A stretch of 64,000 bases of DNA from Billgrantia aerodenitrificans (GTDB lineage Bacteria > Pseudomonadota > Gammaproteobacteria > Pseudomonadales > Halomonadaceae), in NCBI RefSeq assembly GCF_021404405.1, contig NZ_JABFTV010000005.1:186001-250000 (forward strand), read 5' to 3'. Positions 1 through 9,235 of the stretch are shown piece after piece; position 1 is the stretch's first letter, and every line of letters begins with the position of its first letter. Under the pieces are notes generated by a model. That model searched no databases. It was not told the origin of the DNA and saw only the letters and a list, made by a program, of their open reading frames with translations. The position numbers were made by a program, and so were the translations under genes.

Positions 1-288
1 ACCCCGGAGCGCAAGATCCAGGGCTGTCAATCCAACGTCTGGATTCACCATCGCCGCGAAGGCGAGGCGCTGCACTTCGACGCGGTATCCGATGCCGCCA
101 TCGTTTCCGGGCTGATTGCCGTGCTGATGCGCATCTTCAACGACCGCCCGCCGGCCGAGATCCGCAGCACCAGCCCTCACTTCCTGCAGGATCTGGGGCT
201 CGACAAGCACCTGTCGCCGACGCGCAGCAACGGTCTGCACGCCATGCTGGCAAAGATCTACGAAGTCGCCGAGAGCGAGGCCGCCTGA
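1..288 (+). CDS. sufE: Cysteine desulfuration protein SufE, 3' part only
   Basis: The gene enters from the left edge; 95 C-terminal residues and the stop are present. SufE accepts a persulfide sulfur from the cysteine desulfurase SufS and passes it on for Fe-S cluster assembly in the cytoplasm. The visible part contains the family motif GCQSNVW, whose Cys (residue 9 of the fragment) corresponds to the sulfur-accepting Cys of E. coli SufE. The C-terminal helices that follow, with LQDLGLDKHLSPTRSNGL, are typical of the SufE/CsdE fold. The last 31 bases overlap the end of the convergent ribbon-helix-helix gene. The choice of SufE over CsdE rests on family resemblance only, because the upstream neighbour is outside the window. 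Confidence 0.9.
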   Translation, partial: TPERKIQGCQSNVWIHHRREGEALHFDAVSDAAIVSGLIAVLMRIFNDRPPAEIRSTSPHFLQDLGLDKHLSPTRSNGLHAMLAKIYEVAESEAA

Positions 289-659
289 GGTCTCGCTGCG
301 CGCCGCCCCGCGGCATGGCGTCGCCGCTCCCTGGCCAGTATGCCTTCGGCGTCAAGGCTGGCGATGGCCACATCCGGCTGCGCGGGGATCTCACCCGCCA
401 GCTGCAGCGCCTGATAACGGCCGCAGCACACCCTCAGAAAGGAAGCGAAGTTGGCGGGATCGTGGCCGGCCTCGGCGCACTCCCGCGCCAGCCTGGCCAC
501 CAGCTGACTGAGTGACAGTCCGTCACGCCTGCCCACCTCTTCGAGTACCGCCCAGAAGAAGCGCTCCAGACGCACGCTGGTGGAAACGCCATCGATACGC
601 ATGGAGCGCGTCTGCGGCTCCCAGAGATCTGCTTCGGCACCGATGAAAAGCCTGCACAT
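258..659 (-). CDS. Ribbon-helix-helix domain protein
   Basis: A 133-residue protein beginning MCRLFIGAEADLWEPQTRSM. The pattern of a short strand followed by RIDGVSTSVRLERFFWAVLEEV and two helices matches the RHH_4-type ribbon-helix-helix family, a small DNA-binding-like fold usually annotated only by domain. The conserved block covers roughly residues 1-85. The C-terminal 30 residues are Arg/Ala-rich and look disordered. The gene converges with sufE and overlaps its last 31 bases. Its target and function are unknown. It could be a transcription factor or a non-DNA-binding member of the family. Confidence 0.75.
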   Translation of the reverse strand: MCRLFIGAEADLWEPQTRSMRIDGVSTSVRLERFFWAVLEEVGRRDGLSLSQLVARLARECAEAGHDPANFASFLRVCCGRYQALQLAGEIPAQPDVAIASLDAEGILARERRRHAAGRRAARPQAASLSATS

Positions 660-745
660 GACTCTTTCCCCCTGATCCGGCTCGCGACGATGCCTTCAGC
701 ATGGCGCCGGTCGCGAGCCAGGGCAAGGTGGCCAGCACTGACCGT

Positions 746-1327
746 TCAAAGTTCGATACGCGTTCCCAGTACGGCGAGGAACTGGGCCAGCCAGGCGGGG
801 TGAGCGGGCCAGGCGGGCGCCGTCACCAGCTTACCGTCGGTCACGGCATCGTCCACGGCGATATCGGCATAACGGCCACCGGCCAGCTCCACCTCGGGCC
901 GACAGGCGGGATAGGCCGAGCAGGTCCGGCCTTCCAGAACCCGTGCCGCCGCCAGCAGCTGAGCGCCATGGCAGATCGCCGCCACCGGCTTGTCCTGGGC
1001 GAAGAAGTGACGCACCACTTCGATGACCCGATCGTTGAGGCGCAGGTACTCGGGGGCGCGTCCGCCGGCGACCACCAGGCCGTCATAGTCGGCAGGGTCG
1101 ACGGCGGCGAAATCGGCGTTCAAGGTAAAGCGGTGGCCGGGTTTCTCGCTGTAGGTCTGGTCGCCCTCGAAGTCGTGAATGGCGGTGGCGATACTTTCGC
1201 CTGCCCGCTTGTCCGGGCAGACGGCATCGACGCGGTGCCCCACGGCCTGCAGCGCCTGGAACGGCACCATGGTTTCATAGTCTTCGGCGAAATCGCCGCA
1301 AAGCAAAAGCAGTCGCTTGGCAGACAT
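746..1327 (-). CDS. DJ-1/PfpI family protein
   Basis: A 193-residue single-domain protein of the class I glutamine amidotransferase-like superfamily. The nucleophile elbow reads [10 protein letters not shown], with Cys119 as the expected reactive residue followed by His, as in PfpI/YhbO-type proteins. [12 protein letters not shown] is a second family motif. Members are described as proteases, glyoxalases or deglycases acting on carbonyl-damaged molecules; the sequence cannot tell which applies here. I start at the ATG at 1327 because GAGGAA lies 8 bases before it; an in-frame ATG five codons upstream overlaps that ribosome binding site. The gene stands alone between non-coding gaps. Confidence 0.85.
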   Translation of the reverse strand: MSAKRLLLLCGDFAEDYETMVPFQALQAVGHRVDAVCPDKRAGESIATAIHDFEGDQTYSEKPGHRFTLNADFAAVDPADYDGLVVAGGRAPEYLRLNDRVIEVVRHFFAQDKPVAAICHGAQLLAAARVLEGRTCSAYPACRPEVELAGGRYADIAVDDAVTDGKLVTAPAWPAHPAWLAQFLAVLGTRIEL

Positions 1328-1505
1328 GGCGTGTTTCCTCATCGGATCGTTGTGTTGGGTGTGCCATTGAGCAGTCTGGCACGGGCGAACCGGGTGAGGG
1401 TGGTAGCGGGCTACTACAGTGGGACGACTACAGCGAGGAAGATGCAGGACGGATGCAAGGGCAGGGTAAGGTGATGGCGGCGGTCGGGCGCACTCTACGC
1501 CATCT

Positions 1506-1811
1506 TCAATGCTTGGTCACGTGCTGCGAGCAGCAGCGATAGTGCTCGTCGAGCTCCGGATCTTCGCGGCACAGGCGTTCACTGGGCCCGCCCGGCACGG
1601 GGTCGATACCGCCATCGCTGCCGGGATGACAGCGTACGATGCGCTTCACCGCCAGCCAGCCGCCGCGCAACGGACCGTGCACCTGAACGGCCTCGACGGT
1701 GTAATGGGAGCAGCTGGGCCAGTAGCGGCAGCGTGGGCCGAGCAGAGGACTGATAACCAGTTGATAGAGCCTGACGAGAGCGATCATCGCCAGCCCCAGG
1801 GCGCGCGCCAT
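1506..1811 (-). CDS. yidD: Membrane protein insertion efficiency factor YidD
   Basis: A 101-residue protein with the YidD signature: an amphipathic N-terminus ([20 protein letters not shown]), then [22 protein letters not shown] with its conserved cysteines, then [18 protein letters not shown]. YidD sits at the inner membrane and helps YidC/Sec-dependent insertion of membrane proteins. The usual neighbours (rpmH, rnpA, yidC) are absent; here it is the last gene of a zur-hisI-yidD group, 44 bases after hisI. The C-terminal 35 residues, with a Cys pair, are longer than the minimal domain. I start at the ATG at 1811 because the domain begins there; the same frame is open upstream but out of family. 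Confidence 0.9.
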   Translation of the reverse strand: MARALGLAMIALVRLYQLVISPLLGPRCRYWPSCSHYTVEAVQVHGPLRGGWLAVKRIVRCHPGSDGGIDPVPGGPSERLCREDPELDEHYRCCSQHVTKH

Positions 1812-1855
1812 CAACCCGCCGAGGCGCTGCAGCCAGGCCGCCGGGCGAGCCACGC

Positions 1856-2308
1856 TCAGCCTTCCTTCGACGGCTTGCCGTACAGGGTGTCTGGATCGAT
1901 CAGCGGCTCGCTGGTGATCCTCGCTTCGCCGCCCTCCAGCGCTACGTAGAAGCAGCTGCGCCGGCCGGTATGGCAGGCCGGGCCGCTCTGTTCCACCTGC
2001 AGCAGCAGGGTGTCGCCATCGCAATCGAGGCTGGCCGCACGCAGATGCTGCTGCTGACCGGAAGACTCCCCCTTGCGCCACAGCTTGCCCCGCGAGCGCG
2101 ACCAGTAGCAGACACGCCCGCTGGCCAGGGTCTCTTCGAGAGCCTCACGGTTCATCCATGCCATCATCAGCACCTCGCCGCTATCGTGCTGCTGAGCGAT
2201 GGCCGGGATCAGACCGTCTTGATTGAAGCGCACTTCCGCCAATACGCGCTCGATGGGGAGGCGGGCATCGAGCTCGGCGCGCTCGAGCTGTTTGAAGGTA
2301 TCGCTCAT
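1856..2308 (-). CDS. hisI: Phosphoribosyl-AMP cyclohydrolase HisI
   Basis: A 150-residue monofunctional HisI with no HisE domain. It opens the adenine ring of phosphoribosyl-AMP in the third step of histidine synthesis. Visible motifs are [15 protein letters not shown] near the N-terminus, [17 protein letters not shown], the Asp-Cys-Asp metal-site segment LDCDGD, and the zinc-site stretch [12 protein letters not shown]. The start at 2308 gives an ATGA overlap with the stop of zur, so the two are translationally coupled. The rest of the histidine pathway is not in the window. Co-transcription with zur could make this zinc enzyme sensitive to zinc status, but that is inference. Confidence 0.95.
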   Translation of the reverse strand: MSDTFKQLERAELDARLPIERVLAEVRFNQDGLIPAIAQQHDSGEVLMMAWMNREALEETLASGRVCYWSRSRGKLWRKGESSGQQQHLRAASLDCDGDTLLLQVEQSGPACHTGRRSCFYVALEGGEARITSEPLIDPDTLYGKPSKEG

Positions 2309-2784
2309 GACGTTTCCGTAGTGGCTGGCTTGTCGTCTCTTGCCGGCGCGGCAAGGCAAAGGTCGCAGCTGCCCAGGAGTTCGATGGTCTGACGCTCGAC
2401 GCGAAACCCGAGTTCCCGCGCCCGGGTGCTCAGCTGCGCATTGACGTCATCCAGATGCAGCTCTTCGACGCGGCCGCAGTGACGACAGATCAGCAGTTGG
2501 AAGCCGTGAGCATGCTCGGGGCAGGGGCAGGCCACATACGCATTGAGGGACTCGATGCGGTGCACCAGCCCCTGTTCGATCAGAAAATCGAGCGCACGAT
2601 AAACGGTCGGCGGGCGGGCAGCGGCATGCTCGACGGCGAGCCGGTCGAGTAACTCATAGGCCTTCAGACCACCGCTGGTTGCCGCGATCATCTCGAGCAC
2701 GCGGCGCCTGATCGGGGTGAAGCGAACCCCACGAAGCTGGCATTGTCTTTCGGCCTGCGCAAGCAGGGCAGTAGCGTCGGTCAT
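2305..2784 (-). CDS. zur: Fur-family transcriptional regulator, Zur type
   Basis: A 159-residue Fur-superfamily protein. The winged-helix DNA-binding domain (about residues 15-85) includes [15 protein letters not shown] and [23 protein letters not shown]. The dimerisation domain has [24 protein letters not shown] and a C-terminal CDLC; these two Cys pairs form the structural zinc site. AYELLDRL and the HAHGF segment resemble Zur more than Fur. Zur represses zinc-uptake genes when zinc is sufficient. The gene overlaps hisI by 4 bases. Only 33 bases separate it from the upstream ATP-grasp gene on the same strand, so read-through from that operon is possible. No zinc transporter genes lie nearby. 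Confidence 0.88.
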   Translation of the reverse strand: MTDATALLAQAERQCQLRGVRFTPIRRRVLEMIAATSGGLKAYELLDRLAVEHAAARPPTVYRALDFLIEQGLVHRIESLNAYVACPCPEHAHGFQLLICRHCGRVEELHLDDVNAQLSTRARELGFRVERQTIELLGSCDLCLAAPARDDKPATTETS

Positions 2785-2817
2785 GGTAGAGCCGATGTTT
2801 AGGGAATGGCATTCATT

Positions 2818-3813
2818 CTACGTGCTGAGGCTTGCCTCGGCCAGCACGGGCTCAGGAAGCGCCTTGAGTTCGCCATGACGCGCGAAGTGGCGCTGCGAGA
2901 AGGCGACTCGCTCCTTGACGCTCACTCCTTCGGGTTGCTTCTCCACCAGGTCCAGACGCGCACGCAACCCTTCGCCATTGGCCATCTGAATGGCCAGGCC
3001 GGGGCGGGCATTGAGCTCCAGCAGCATGGGCCCACGGTTGCGATCGATGACCATATCGGTGCCCAGATAGCCAAGCCCCGTCATCTCGTAACAGCCGGCC
3101 GCCAGTTCCAGCAGGTTGGACCAGTCGGGAATCCGCAGGCTGGCGAGCTCATGGCCGGTATCGGGATGGTCGCGCCTGGTACGGTCGAACTGGACGCCGC
3201 GTACCGCCGTGCCCGTGGCAATGTCCAGCCCCACGCCCACTGCACCCTGGTGCAGGTTGGCCTTGCCGTCGGAAGCCGCCGTGGAGAGACGCATCATGGC
3301 CATCACCGGATAGCCGCGGAAGATGATCACGCGAATGTCGGGTACGCCTTCGTAGGTGTACTCGGAGAGCTTCTCGTCGAAGTTGATCAACCCCTCGATC
3401 ATGGCCACGTCGGGCGTACCGCCCAGCGAATAGAGACCGGAGAGGATATTCGAGACGTGGCGATGGAGATCCTCGATGCTCAGGCGGGCACCGCTGGGCT
3501 TGATGAAACTCTCTCCATCGACATGTTCGATGACCAGGATGCCCTTGCCGCCGCTACCCTTGGCGGGCTTGATGACGAACCCCGGATGACCGGCAATCAT
3601 GCTGCCCAGCGCCTTGACGCCGAACTGGGTGGACACGGTGCCGATCAGCGCCGGTGTGGTGATCCCGTGTTTTTCCGCCAGCAGCTTGGTTTTCAGCTTG
3701 TCATCCACCAGCGGGTACAAGCGCCGGCTGTTGTAGCGCCCGATATAGCGGATGTTGCGCCGATTCATGCCGATGATGCCTCGGAGCTTGAGCTGCTTCG
3801 GTCGTGCCCACAT
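2818..3813 (-). CDS. ATP-grasp alpha-L-glutamate ligase-like protein (RimK-like operon)
   Basis: A 331-residue ATP-grasp protein related to RimK, the enzyme that adds glutamate to ribosomal protein S6. It carries FVIKPAKGSGGKGILVIE (ATP-grasp Lys and Gly-rich loop, about residues 90-107) and the C-terminal Mg-binding segment MLLELNARPGLAIQMAN with conserved Glu and Asn. It is the last gene of a three-gene set with the transglutaminase-like membrane protein and the retropepsin-like lipoprotein. This arrangement recurs in gammaproteobacteria. The substrate is not established. I use the ATG at 3813 (GAGG 10 bases upstream); a TTG at 3822 that would overlap the preceding stop is less likely. Confidence 0.85.
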   Translation of the reverse strand: MWARPKQLKLRGIIGMNRRNIRYIGRYNSRRLYPLVDDKLKTKLLAEKHGITTPALIGTVSTQFGVKALGSMIAGHPGFVIKPAKGSGGKGILVIEHVDGESFIKPSGARLSIEDLHRHVSNILSGLYSLGGTPDVAMIEGLINFDEKLSEYTYEGVPDIRVIIFRGYPVMAMMRLSTAASDGKANLHQGAVGVGLDIATGTAVRGVQFDRTRRDHPDTGHELASLRIPDWSNLLELAAGCYEMTGLGYLGTDMVIDRNRGPMLLELNARPGLAIQMANGEGLRARLDLVEKQPEGVSVKERVAFSQRHFARHGELKALPEPVLAEASLST

Positions 3814-3818
3814 GGGAC

Positions 3819-5324
3819 TCAATCCTCGGTGACCGGTTTGAAGCGTCGCAGCTCGAGCAGCCGATATCCCGTGTAGTTACCCAACAGCAGGATCAGCGAC
3901 ATGATGATGAGCTGCACGCCCAGGAAGTTGAAGGTGAGATGGCGTATCCAGGGGTTGTTCATGGCCAGGTACGCCAGTATGGCGGTAATGAGGCTTCCGC
4001 CGCCTTGAATCAAGACCTCCTTGGGACCCTCTTCCTCCCACAGGATCGACATCCGTTCGATGGTCCAGGCCAGGATGATCATCGGGAAGAAGGTGATCGT
4101 CAGGCCTGCATTGAGTCCCACTCGATACGATAGCACCGAAAACAGAGAAATGATCGCGATCACCGTGATGATGACCGCCGACACTCGCGCCACCAGCAGC
4201 AAGTTGAGGTAGGAGAGGTAGTTACGTATCACCAGTCCCACCGCCACGATCAACAGAAAACCGATCATGCCGGTTGGCAGAGTCGTCTGAATGAAGGCGA
4301 GGGCGATCAACACGGGCATGAAAGTGCCGGAGGTCTTGATGCCGACGATGATGCGCAGGAAAACCACCACCAGAGCCCCGATGGGGATCAACAGGATGGT
4401 CTGGAAGAGGGCCTGTTCCTCCAGCGGCAGACTGTGGATCGAGAAGTTGAGCAGGGTATCGTCCGCCAACTGGCTGCGCACCGCCGCCGCTGCCGGTTGA
4501 TTGCGCGACAGCATCGAGAAGGTCACGCGCGAATTGGTCCCGCCCTGAACTTCGAGCACGGCGCGCCCGCCGGCTTCCCACAGCAGCAGGTTGTCCGGCT
4601 GCCCCTGGTCGGCGGTACGGGGATTGAACAGGGTCCAGTTCTGCTCGTCCTCGAACACCATGATCCAGGATGTCAGCGACTGCCGGCGGCGGCCATCCTC
4701 GAGCATCAGCCCGCTCACCTCGCGGGCATGTACGCCGGCCTGGTTGAGCAGCCGTACCAGCAGCGGGGTGCGCTCGAATTGGGTCAGCAAAAGACGCGCG
4801 TTCTCGCCCTGGCGGTCTTCGCTGAAGTCGCGGATCAGCTCGCGGGTGAAGGTGTAGGGGTCGGCGCTGCGCATCCAGGCCCGCTCGATGACTTGGGCGG
4901 CGGCGGTATCGTAGGGCCGCTCCCAGCTGATCTCTCGCAGCGGCGGGCGCACCATCTGCTGCTGACGCCTGTCTTCGGTCACCTGCAAGCGCACGGAGTA
5001 ATAGAGCTGCTGGCTGCCCGTGGCACTGCGAATCGACCACTGCGCGCGGCGACTGCGCTCATCCTGCAGAAACGAGAGGCCGTAGCCCGGCGAGGCCGTA
5101 TTCTCGGTCAGAATGCGATAGCCACGCTGGTGCGAAGGCAGCGCCAGATCGACCCGCACGGGATCGCCAAGTGCGGAGAAGTCGACGATGGCCTCGACCT
5201 CCCAGATCTGGCGTTGCTCACCGGGCGTCCAGGGCACCTCCATCTGAATGTGCCGATGCAGGCTCGTGCCGATGCCAAGCACCATCAGCAGACCCACGAT
5301 GAGGTAGAAGGGCAGTCGTGACAT
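3819..5324 (-). CDS. Inactive transglutaminase fused to seven-helix membrane domain
   Basis: A 501-residue inner-membrane protein. It begins with one transmembrane segment (LPFYLIVGLLMVLGIG), followed by a periplasmic domain of about 270 residues. That domain matches the inactive transglutaminase-like (UUP1-type) family; NQAGVHAREVSGLMLEDGRR is a recognisable stretch. The C-terminal 200 residues contain about seven hydrophobic helices, e.g. LFQTILLIPIGALVVVFLRI and GMIGFLLIVAVGLVI. The family is considered catalytically inactive and may bind peptides or glutamate chains. AAGGA precedes the start. It lies between the lipoprotein and ATP-grasp genes, 5 bases before the latter, which suggests one membrane-linked modification system. 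Function is not established. Confidence 0.82.
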   Translation of the reverse strand: MSRLPFYLIVGLLMVLGIGTSLHRHIQMEVPWTPGEQRQIWEVEAIVDFSALGDPVRVDLALPSHQRGYRILTENTASPGYGLSFLQDERSRRAQWSIRSATGSQQLYYSVRLQVTEDRRQQQMVRPPLREISWERPYDTAAAQVIERAWMRSADPYTFTRELIRDFSEDRQGENARLLLTQFERTPLLVRLLNQAGVHAREVSGLMLEDGRRRQSLTSWIMVFEDEQNWTLFNPRTADQGQPDNLLLWEAGGRAVLEVQGGTNSRVTFSMLSRNQPAAAAVRSQLADDTLLNFSIHSLPLEEQALFQTILLIPIGALVVVFLRIIVGIKTSGTFMPVLIALAFIQTTLPTGMIGFLLIVAVGLVIRNYLSYLNLLLVARVSAVIITVIAIISLFSVLSYRVGLNAGLTITFFPMIILAWTIERMSILWEEEGPKEVLIQGGGSLITAILAYLAMNNPWIRHLTFNFLGVQLIIMSLILLLGNYTGYRLLELRRFKPVTED

Positions 5325-5359
5325 GTAGAATCCTTGCAGGTAGGGCAGTCAGGCCACGA

Positions 5360-6217
5360 TCAGCCTTCTTCTTCGTCCCGGTCGTTGATCTGGTCCTCGG
5401 CCGCCTCGGAGGCAGGGCGGCCACCGGGGAATTCGGGACGGGGGTGGAGATAGTTCTCTGCCACGTCGATCAGGGCGATGTCCATGAGGAAACGACGACC
5501 GAGCAGCACCGGATAGTTGAGGTGAGTACGGTCACTCAGGGTGAACTCCACGGTTTCGCGGATCGGACCCAGCGTCATCATGAGGCTGACGACCGGGCGC
5601 GACTCGCTGCCGGCGGCCTGCATGATGCGTACCCGGCGCTCGACCGGGCGCTCGATCCACTCGTCGCGCACATGCTCGACGACGATATCGTTGTCGGTGA
5701 GGCCTAGCTTGAAACGCACCCAATCCTCACCGTCGCGCTCGAAGCGAGTGACGTCCGTCGCACTCAGCGAGGAGGTGTTGGCCCCGGAATCGACCCGGGC
5801 GCGCAGATAGGTACCCACCTCCGGCAGCCCGATCCATTCGGCACGACCCACCATCTCCTTGGAGGAGAGCGCTTCGCTCAGCTCGTTGTTGCATTCGGCC
5901 GGAACAAGGATCGGCTCGTCGCCGCTACGTTGCTCGAGCCGCTCGATGTCGCCACGCAGGTGGCGCAGCGTGACACCCGCATCGCGCAGTTCGGCAAGCA
6001 GCTCGGCCTGGTGGCGCTCATGCTGTGCGAAGTGAGCCTCGGTCTGGTCGCAGCGCAAGGCCATGCGTTCCTCGAGCTGGCCGATACGCGCTTCGAAAAG
6101 GTCGGGACTCAGTGTGGGCTCAGGCTCGACCTGAGGCCCGGAATTGAGGGCGCATCCGCTGATCAACAACGAACTCAGCAACCAGACGGCGGGGGCGGAT
6201 AGCGTTCTCGGTTGCAT
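5360..6217 (-). CDS. RimB/RloA-type retropepsin-like lipoprotein
   Basis: A 285-residue predicted lipoprotein. The signal peptide ends in the lipobox LISGC (Cys22), followed by a 60-residue heptad-like segment (about 40-97) that should form a coiled coil. The C-terminal 160 residues are the family once called ATP-dependent zinc protease, now linked to retropepsin-like aspartic proteases. The single active-site motif ARVDSGANTSSL (Asp143) is intact, so activity would need a homodimer. The start at 6217 is chosen because it gives the signal peptide directly; GGAGG lies about 12 bases upstream. It is the first gene of the RimK-like operon and would act in the periplasm on an unknown substrate. 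Confidence 0.82.
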   Translation of the reverse strand: MQPRTLSAPAVWLLSSLLISGCALNSGPQVEPEPTLSPDLFEARIGQLEERMALRCDQTEAHFAQHERHQAELLAELRDAGVTLRHLRGDIERLEQRSGDEPILVPAECNNELSEALSSKEMVGRAEWIGLPEVGTYLRARVDSGANTSSLSATDVTRFERDGEDWVRFKLGLTDNDIVVEHVRDEWIERPVERRVRIMQAAGSESRPVVSLMMTLGPIRETVEFTLSDRTHLNYPVLLGRRFLMDIALIDVAENYLHPRPEFPGGRPASEAAEDQINDRDEEEG

Positions 6218-6390
6218 GAAAATCGACAGCCTCCATTTGGACAGCGCATTGGGCGCAGCGACAGTGGGCTTGGCACAATCCCGGGTAACACCGGGGTCTG
6301 GGGCGCTTGGGCAATCGCGCCGGGCATGACGGGGGATGATAAGGATTTCGAGGTGGGCTTGTCCAACATCGTAACAGATAGCTGATTTAA

Positions 6391-6406
6391 CATAATATAC
6401 ATTATG
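6391..6406. promoter_or_regulatory. AT-rich inverted repeat upstream of the RimK-like operon
   Basis: The sequence CATAAT-4-ATTATG forms perfect 6-bp arms in a locally AT-rich patch inside an otherwise GC-rich genome. It lies about 175 bases upstream of the lipoprotein start, the first gene of the RimK-like operon. It could be an operator or part of a promoter. The regulator is unknown. Confidence 0.35.
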
Positions 6407-6501
6407 CGAACTATCGGGATGCAGAATCACTGCGCTCGGGCGATGCCGTCCTTACCTGTCTCTTTCCTTGATACGCCAGACCCCGGTGCCTTGATACGCC
6501 A

Positions 6502-6524
6502 AACCCCGGGCGTTGGCCGGGGTT
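6502..6524 (-). terminator. Hairpin downstream of ectC
   Basis: AACCCCGG pairs with CCGGGGTT across a 7-base loop, about 30 bases after the ectC stop on the minus strand. The stem is GC-rich and is followed by TTTGG rather than a long T tract. It is the most plausible terminator of ectABC. Confidence 0.55.
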
Positions 6525-6552
6525 GCGGTCTGTACCTGAGCCTTTGAGTCTA

Positions 6553-6948
6553 TCAGGCTTCGTCGGGCGGCGCGTAGGAACCGTCCTCGCGATGCACTTC
6601 CTTGCCGGTGATCGGCGGCGTGAACACACAGGCCAGATGCATGGTCTTGTGTGCGCGCAGCAGGTGTTCGTCGTGCTGGTCGAGAACGTAGATGTCACCG
6701 GGCTTGATCGGCCAGATCTTGCCGTCGGCCAGAGTCTCCACTTCACCTTCGCCTTCGATGCAGTACACCGACTCGTAGTGATGCTTGTAGTGAATGTGAG
6801 TCTCGGTGCCTTCGTAGATCCGCGTGATGTGGAACGAGAAGCCGCCACCATCGCTGGCCAGCACCAGACGCGTGCTGTCCCAGGTGCCGCTTTCCGACTT
6901 GACCAGGCGGTCGGTCTTACGCGCTTCCTCGAGATTGCGAACGATCAT
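6553..6948 (-). CDS. ectC: L-ectoine synthase EctC
   Basis: A 131-residue cupin-fold enzyme that closes N-gamma-acetyl-diaminobutyrate to ectoine, the last step of synthesis of this compatible solute. The sequence [20 protein letters not shown] is the characteristic EctC N-terminus. The cupin region ([22 protein letters not shown]) includes the metal-binding Glu, Tyr and His pattern; [17 protein letters not shown] follows. Length matches known EctC proteins (about 130). The start at 6948 has GGAG 11 bases upstream; the frame is open further but the extra residues are not EctC-like. It follows ectB by 85 bases, a gap that carries a strong hairpin. Confidence 0.98.
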   Translation of the reverse strand: MIVRNLEEARKTDRLVKSESGTWDSTRLVLASDGGGFSFHITRIYEGTETHIHYKHHYESVYCIEGEGEVETLADGKIWPIKPGDIYVLDQHDEHLLRAHKTMHLACVFTPPITGKEVHREDGSYAPPDEA

Positions 6949-6978
6949 TGCTCTGTCACTCCATACGATCCATGGACT

Positions 6979-7002
6979 GGCCGGCTGACACCGCAGCCGG
7001 CC
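6979..7002 (-). other. Stem-loop between ectB and ectC
   Basis: GGCCGGCTG pairs perfectly with CAGCCGGCC around a 6-base loop, in the 85-bp gap between ectB stop and ectC start. There is no T tract after it on the minus strand. It is more likely an mRNA-stability or attenuation element than a complete terminator. Confidence 0.5.
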
Positions 7003-7033
7003 GGTTTCTGCCCGTTGCTCGGCGAATCGCCGC

Positions 7034-8311
<1,278 letters not shown>

Positions 8312-8337
8312 TCAGATGATCAGGCGAAAGGCTGCGT

Positions 8338-8362
8338 GGACGACCGAGCCGCTCGGCCGTCC
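8338..8362 (-). other. Imperfect stem-loop between ectA and ectB
   Basis: GGACG-A-CCGAG pairs with CTCGG-C-CGTCC around a 3-base loop, with one internal mismatch. It lies in the 79-bp gap between the ectA stop and the ectB start and has no T tract. A processing or translation-tuning role is possible. Confidence 0.4.
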
Positions 8363-8378
8363 GGCAATGGGATGGGGA

Positions 8379-8957
8379 TCAGATGCGCCGCGTATCGAAA
8401 GGGCCGATACGTACGAGATTCTCGGGGTCGTGCTCACCGCCGAGTTGATCCGTCGAGAAGTATTCACGGCTATTGAGGGGTGCCTGCCAGCGATCGGCAA
8501 GGCGGCGGAAAAGCCCCCAGGACGCCTGATTGTCAGGCGTGATGGTGGTTTCCAGATGGTGCACGTCGAGCAATTCGGGGCGGCTCATGACGGCTTCTAC
8601 CAGGCGCCGGGCCAGGCCGGTACCGCGCGCCTTCTCGCCCACCGCCACCTGCCACAGGAAATAGGTATCCGGCGCGTTGCTCTTCACGTAGCCAGAAACG
8701 AAGCCGACGATTTCGCCCTCTTCATTGGTGGCAACGGCACAGGTGTCGCGAAATTGGGTCGCCAGAAGCAGGTAGGCGTAGGCGGAATTGACATCGAGTG
8801 GCGGGCAGGACTTGACCAGTTCGTAGATGCCCCAGCCGTCGTCTGGGTTGGGTTTGCGGATGAACAGCGGCGAGGCATCGCTACCGACCACGGCATCGGC
8901 CACGCTGGGGCGGGCCAGGTCGGCGGAAGGAGTGAAAGGCTGCGGTGTCATGTTCAT
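8379..8957 (-). CDS. ectA: L-2,4-diaminobutyrate N-acetyltransferase EctA
   Basis: A 192-residue GNAT-fold enzyme that acetylates diaminobutyrate with acetyl-CoA. The block IRKPNPDDGWGIYELVKSCP is diagnostic for EctA. The acetyl-CoA loop is seen in WQVAVGEKARGTGLARRLV, and TITPDNQASWGLFRRLA lies near the C-terminus. From memory, the sequence is extremely close to the Halomonas elongata protein, which supports the assignment of the organism. It is the first gene of ectABC, with a promoter candidate 33-60 bases upstream. Expression in relatives responds to osmolarity; the sequence alone does not show that here. Confidence 0.98.
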   Translation of the reverse strand: MNMTPQPFTPSADLARPSVADAVVGSDASPLFIRKPNPDDGWGIYELVKSCPPLDVNSAYAYLLLATQFRDTCAVATNEEGEIVGFVSGYVKSNAPDTYFLWQVAVGEKARGTGLARRLVEAVMSRPELLDVHHLETTITPDNQASWGLFRRLADRWQAPLNSREYFSTDQLGGEHDPENLVRIGPFDTRRI

Positions 8958-8989
8958 GGTCAGGTTTCGCTGTAGCGATGTTGCAGCTA

Positions 8990-9017
8990 ATGATAACAGG
9001 GCTTAGCGACAAATCAA
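8990..9017 (-). promoter_or_regulatory. Probable sigma-70 promoter of ectABC
   Basis: On the minus strand, TTGATT (9012-9017) and TATCAT (8990-8995) are separated by 16 bases. The -10 matches the consensus in five of six positions. The predicted transcription start is about 25 bases before the ectA ATG. The surrounding 8980-9070 is unusually AT-rich for this genome, as expected for a promoter region. Confidence 0.55.
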
Positions 9018-9162
9018 AACTAGCGTTATGACTGAGGCACAGTTCAATAACAAAAAATTATCAAGATTTTCCAAGCCGTACGCATCGCCTACAACGCGAA
9101 GCCGGCCTGGATAGGATCTATCGCAAGTCTAGTCCAGGATTTCACCGGCGTAGGAAATGAAA

Positions 9163-9186
9163 CGGGCCGCCTGAAAAGGCGGCCCG
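9163..9186 (-). terminator. Terminator of gor
   Basis: CGGGCCGCC pairs with GGCGGCCCG (9-bp perfect stem, 6-base loop TTTTCA on the minus strand), followed by TTTCATTT. It is about 50 bases past the gor stop and shields the ect promoter region from gor transcription. Confidence 0.8.
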
Positions 9187-9235
9187 ACGTGAGGCACTGA
9201 GTGCTTGCAGAGAACGTGCTCGATTGGCGGCCGCT

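Larger units (their letters stand above)
6218..6552. other. Gene-free 335-bp region between the RimK-like operon and ectC
   Basis: This is the only stretch over 300 bases with no gene. It holds the 3' untranslated region of ectC with a hairpin at 6502-6524. It also holds a tandem copy of a 23-bp unit (6466-6488 and 6489-6511) that duplicates one arm of that hairpin, and an AT-rich inverted repeat at 6391-6406 upstream of the RimK-like operon. The part nearest the lipoprotein start shows a possible minus-strand -35 TTGGAC around 6360, but with poor spacing to any -10. I see no small coding region with a ribosome binding site. Confidence 0.6.

Noticed and set aside
1506-2081. Long version of the yidD frame starting near 2081
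   Set aside because: The N-terminal 90 residues are a shifted-frame reading of hisI and are not related to YidD. The conserved YidD sequence starts at 1811.
2804-2814. GAATG-G-CATTC palindrome just upstream of zur as a Zur operator
   Set aside because: The arms are only five bases and do not resemble the known Zur box. A chance match cannot be excluded, so I do not list it as a site.
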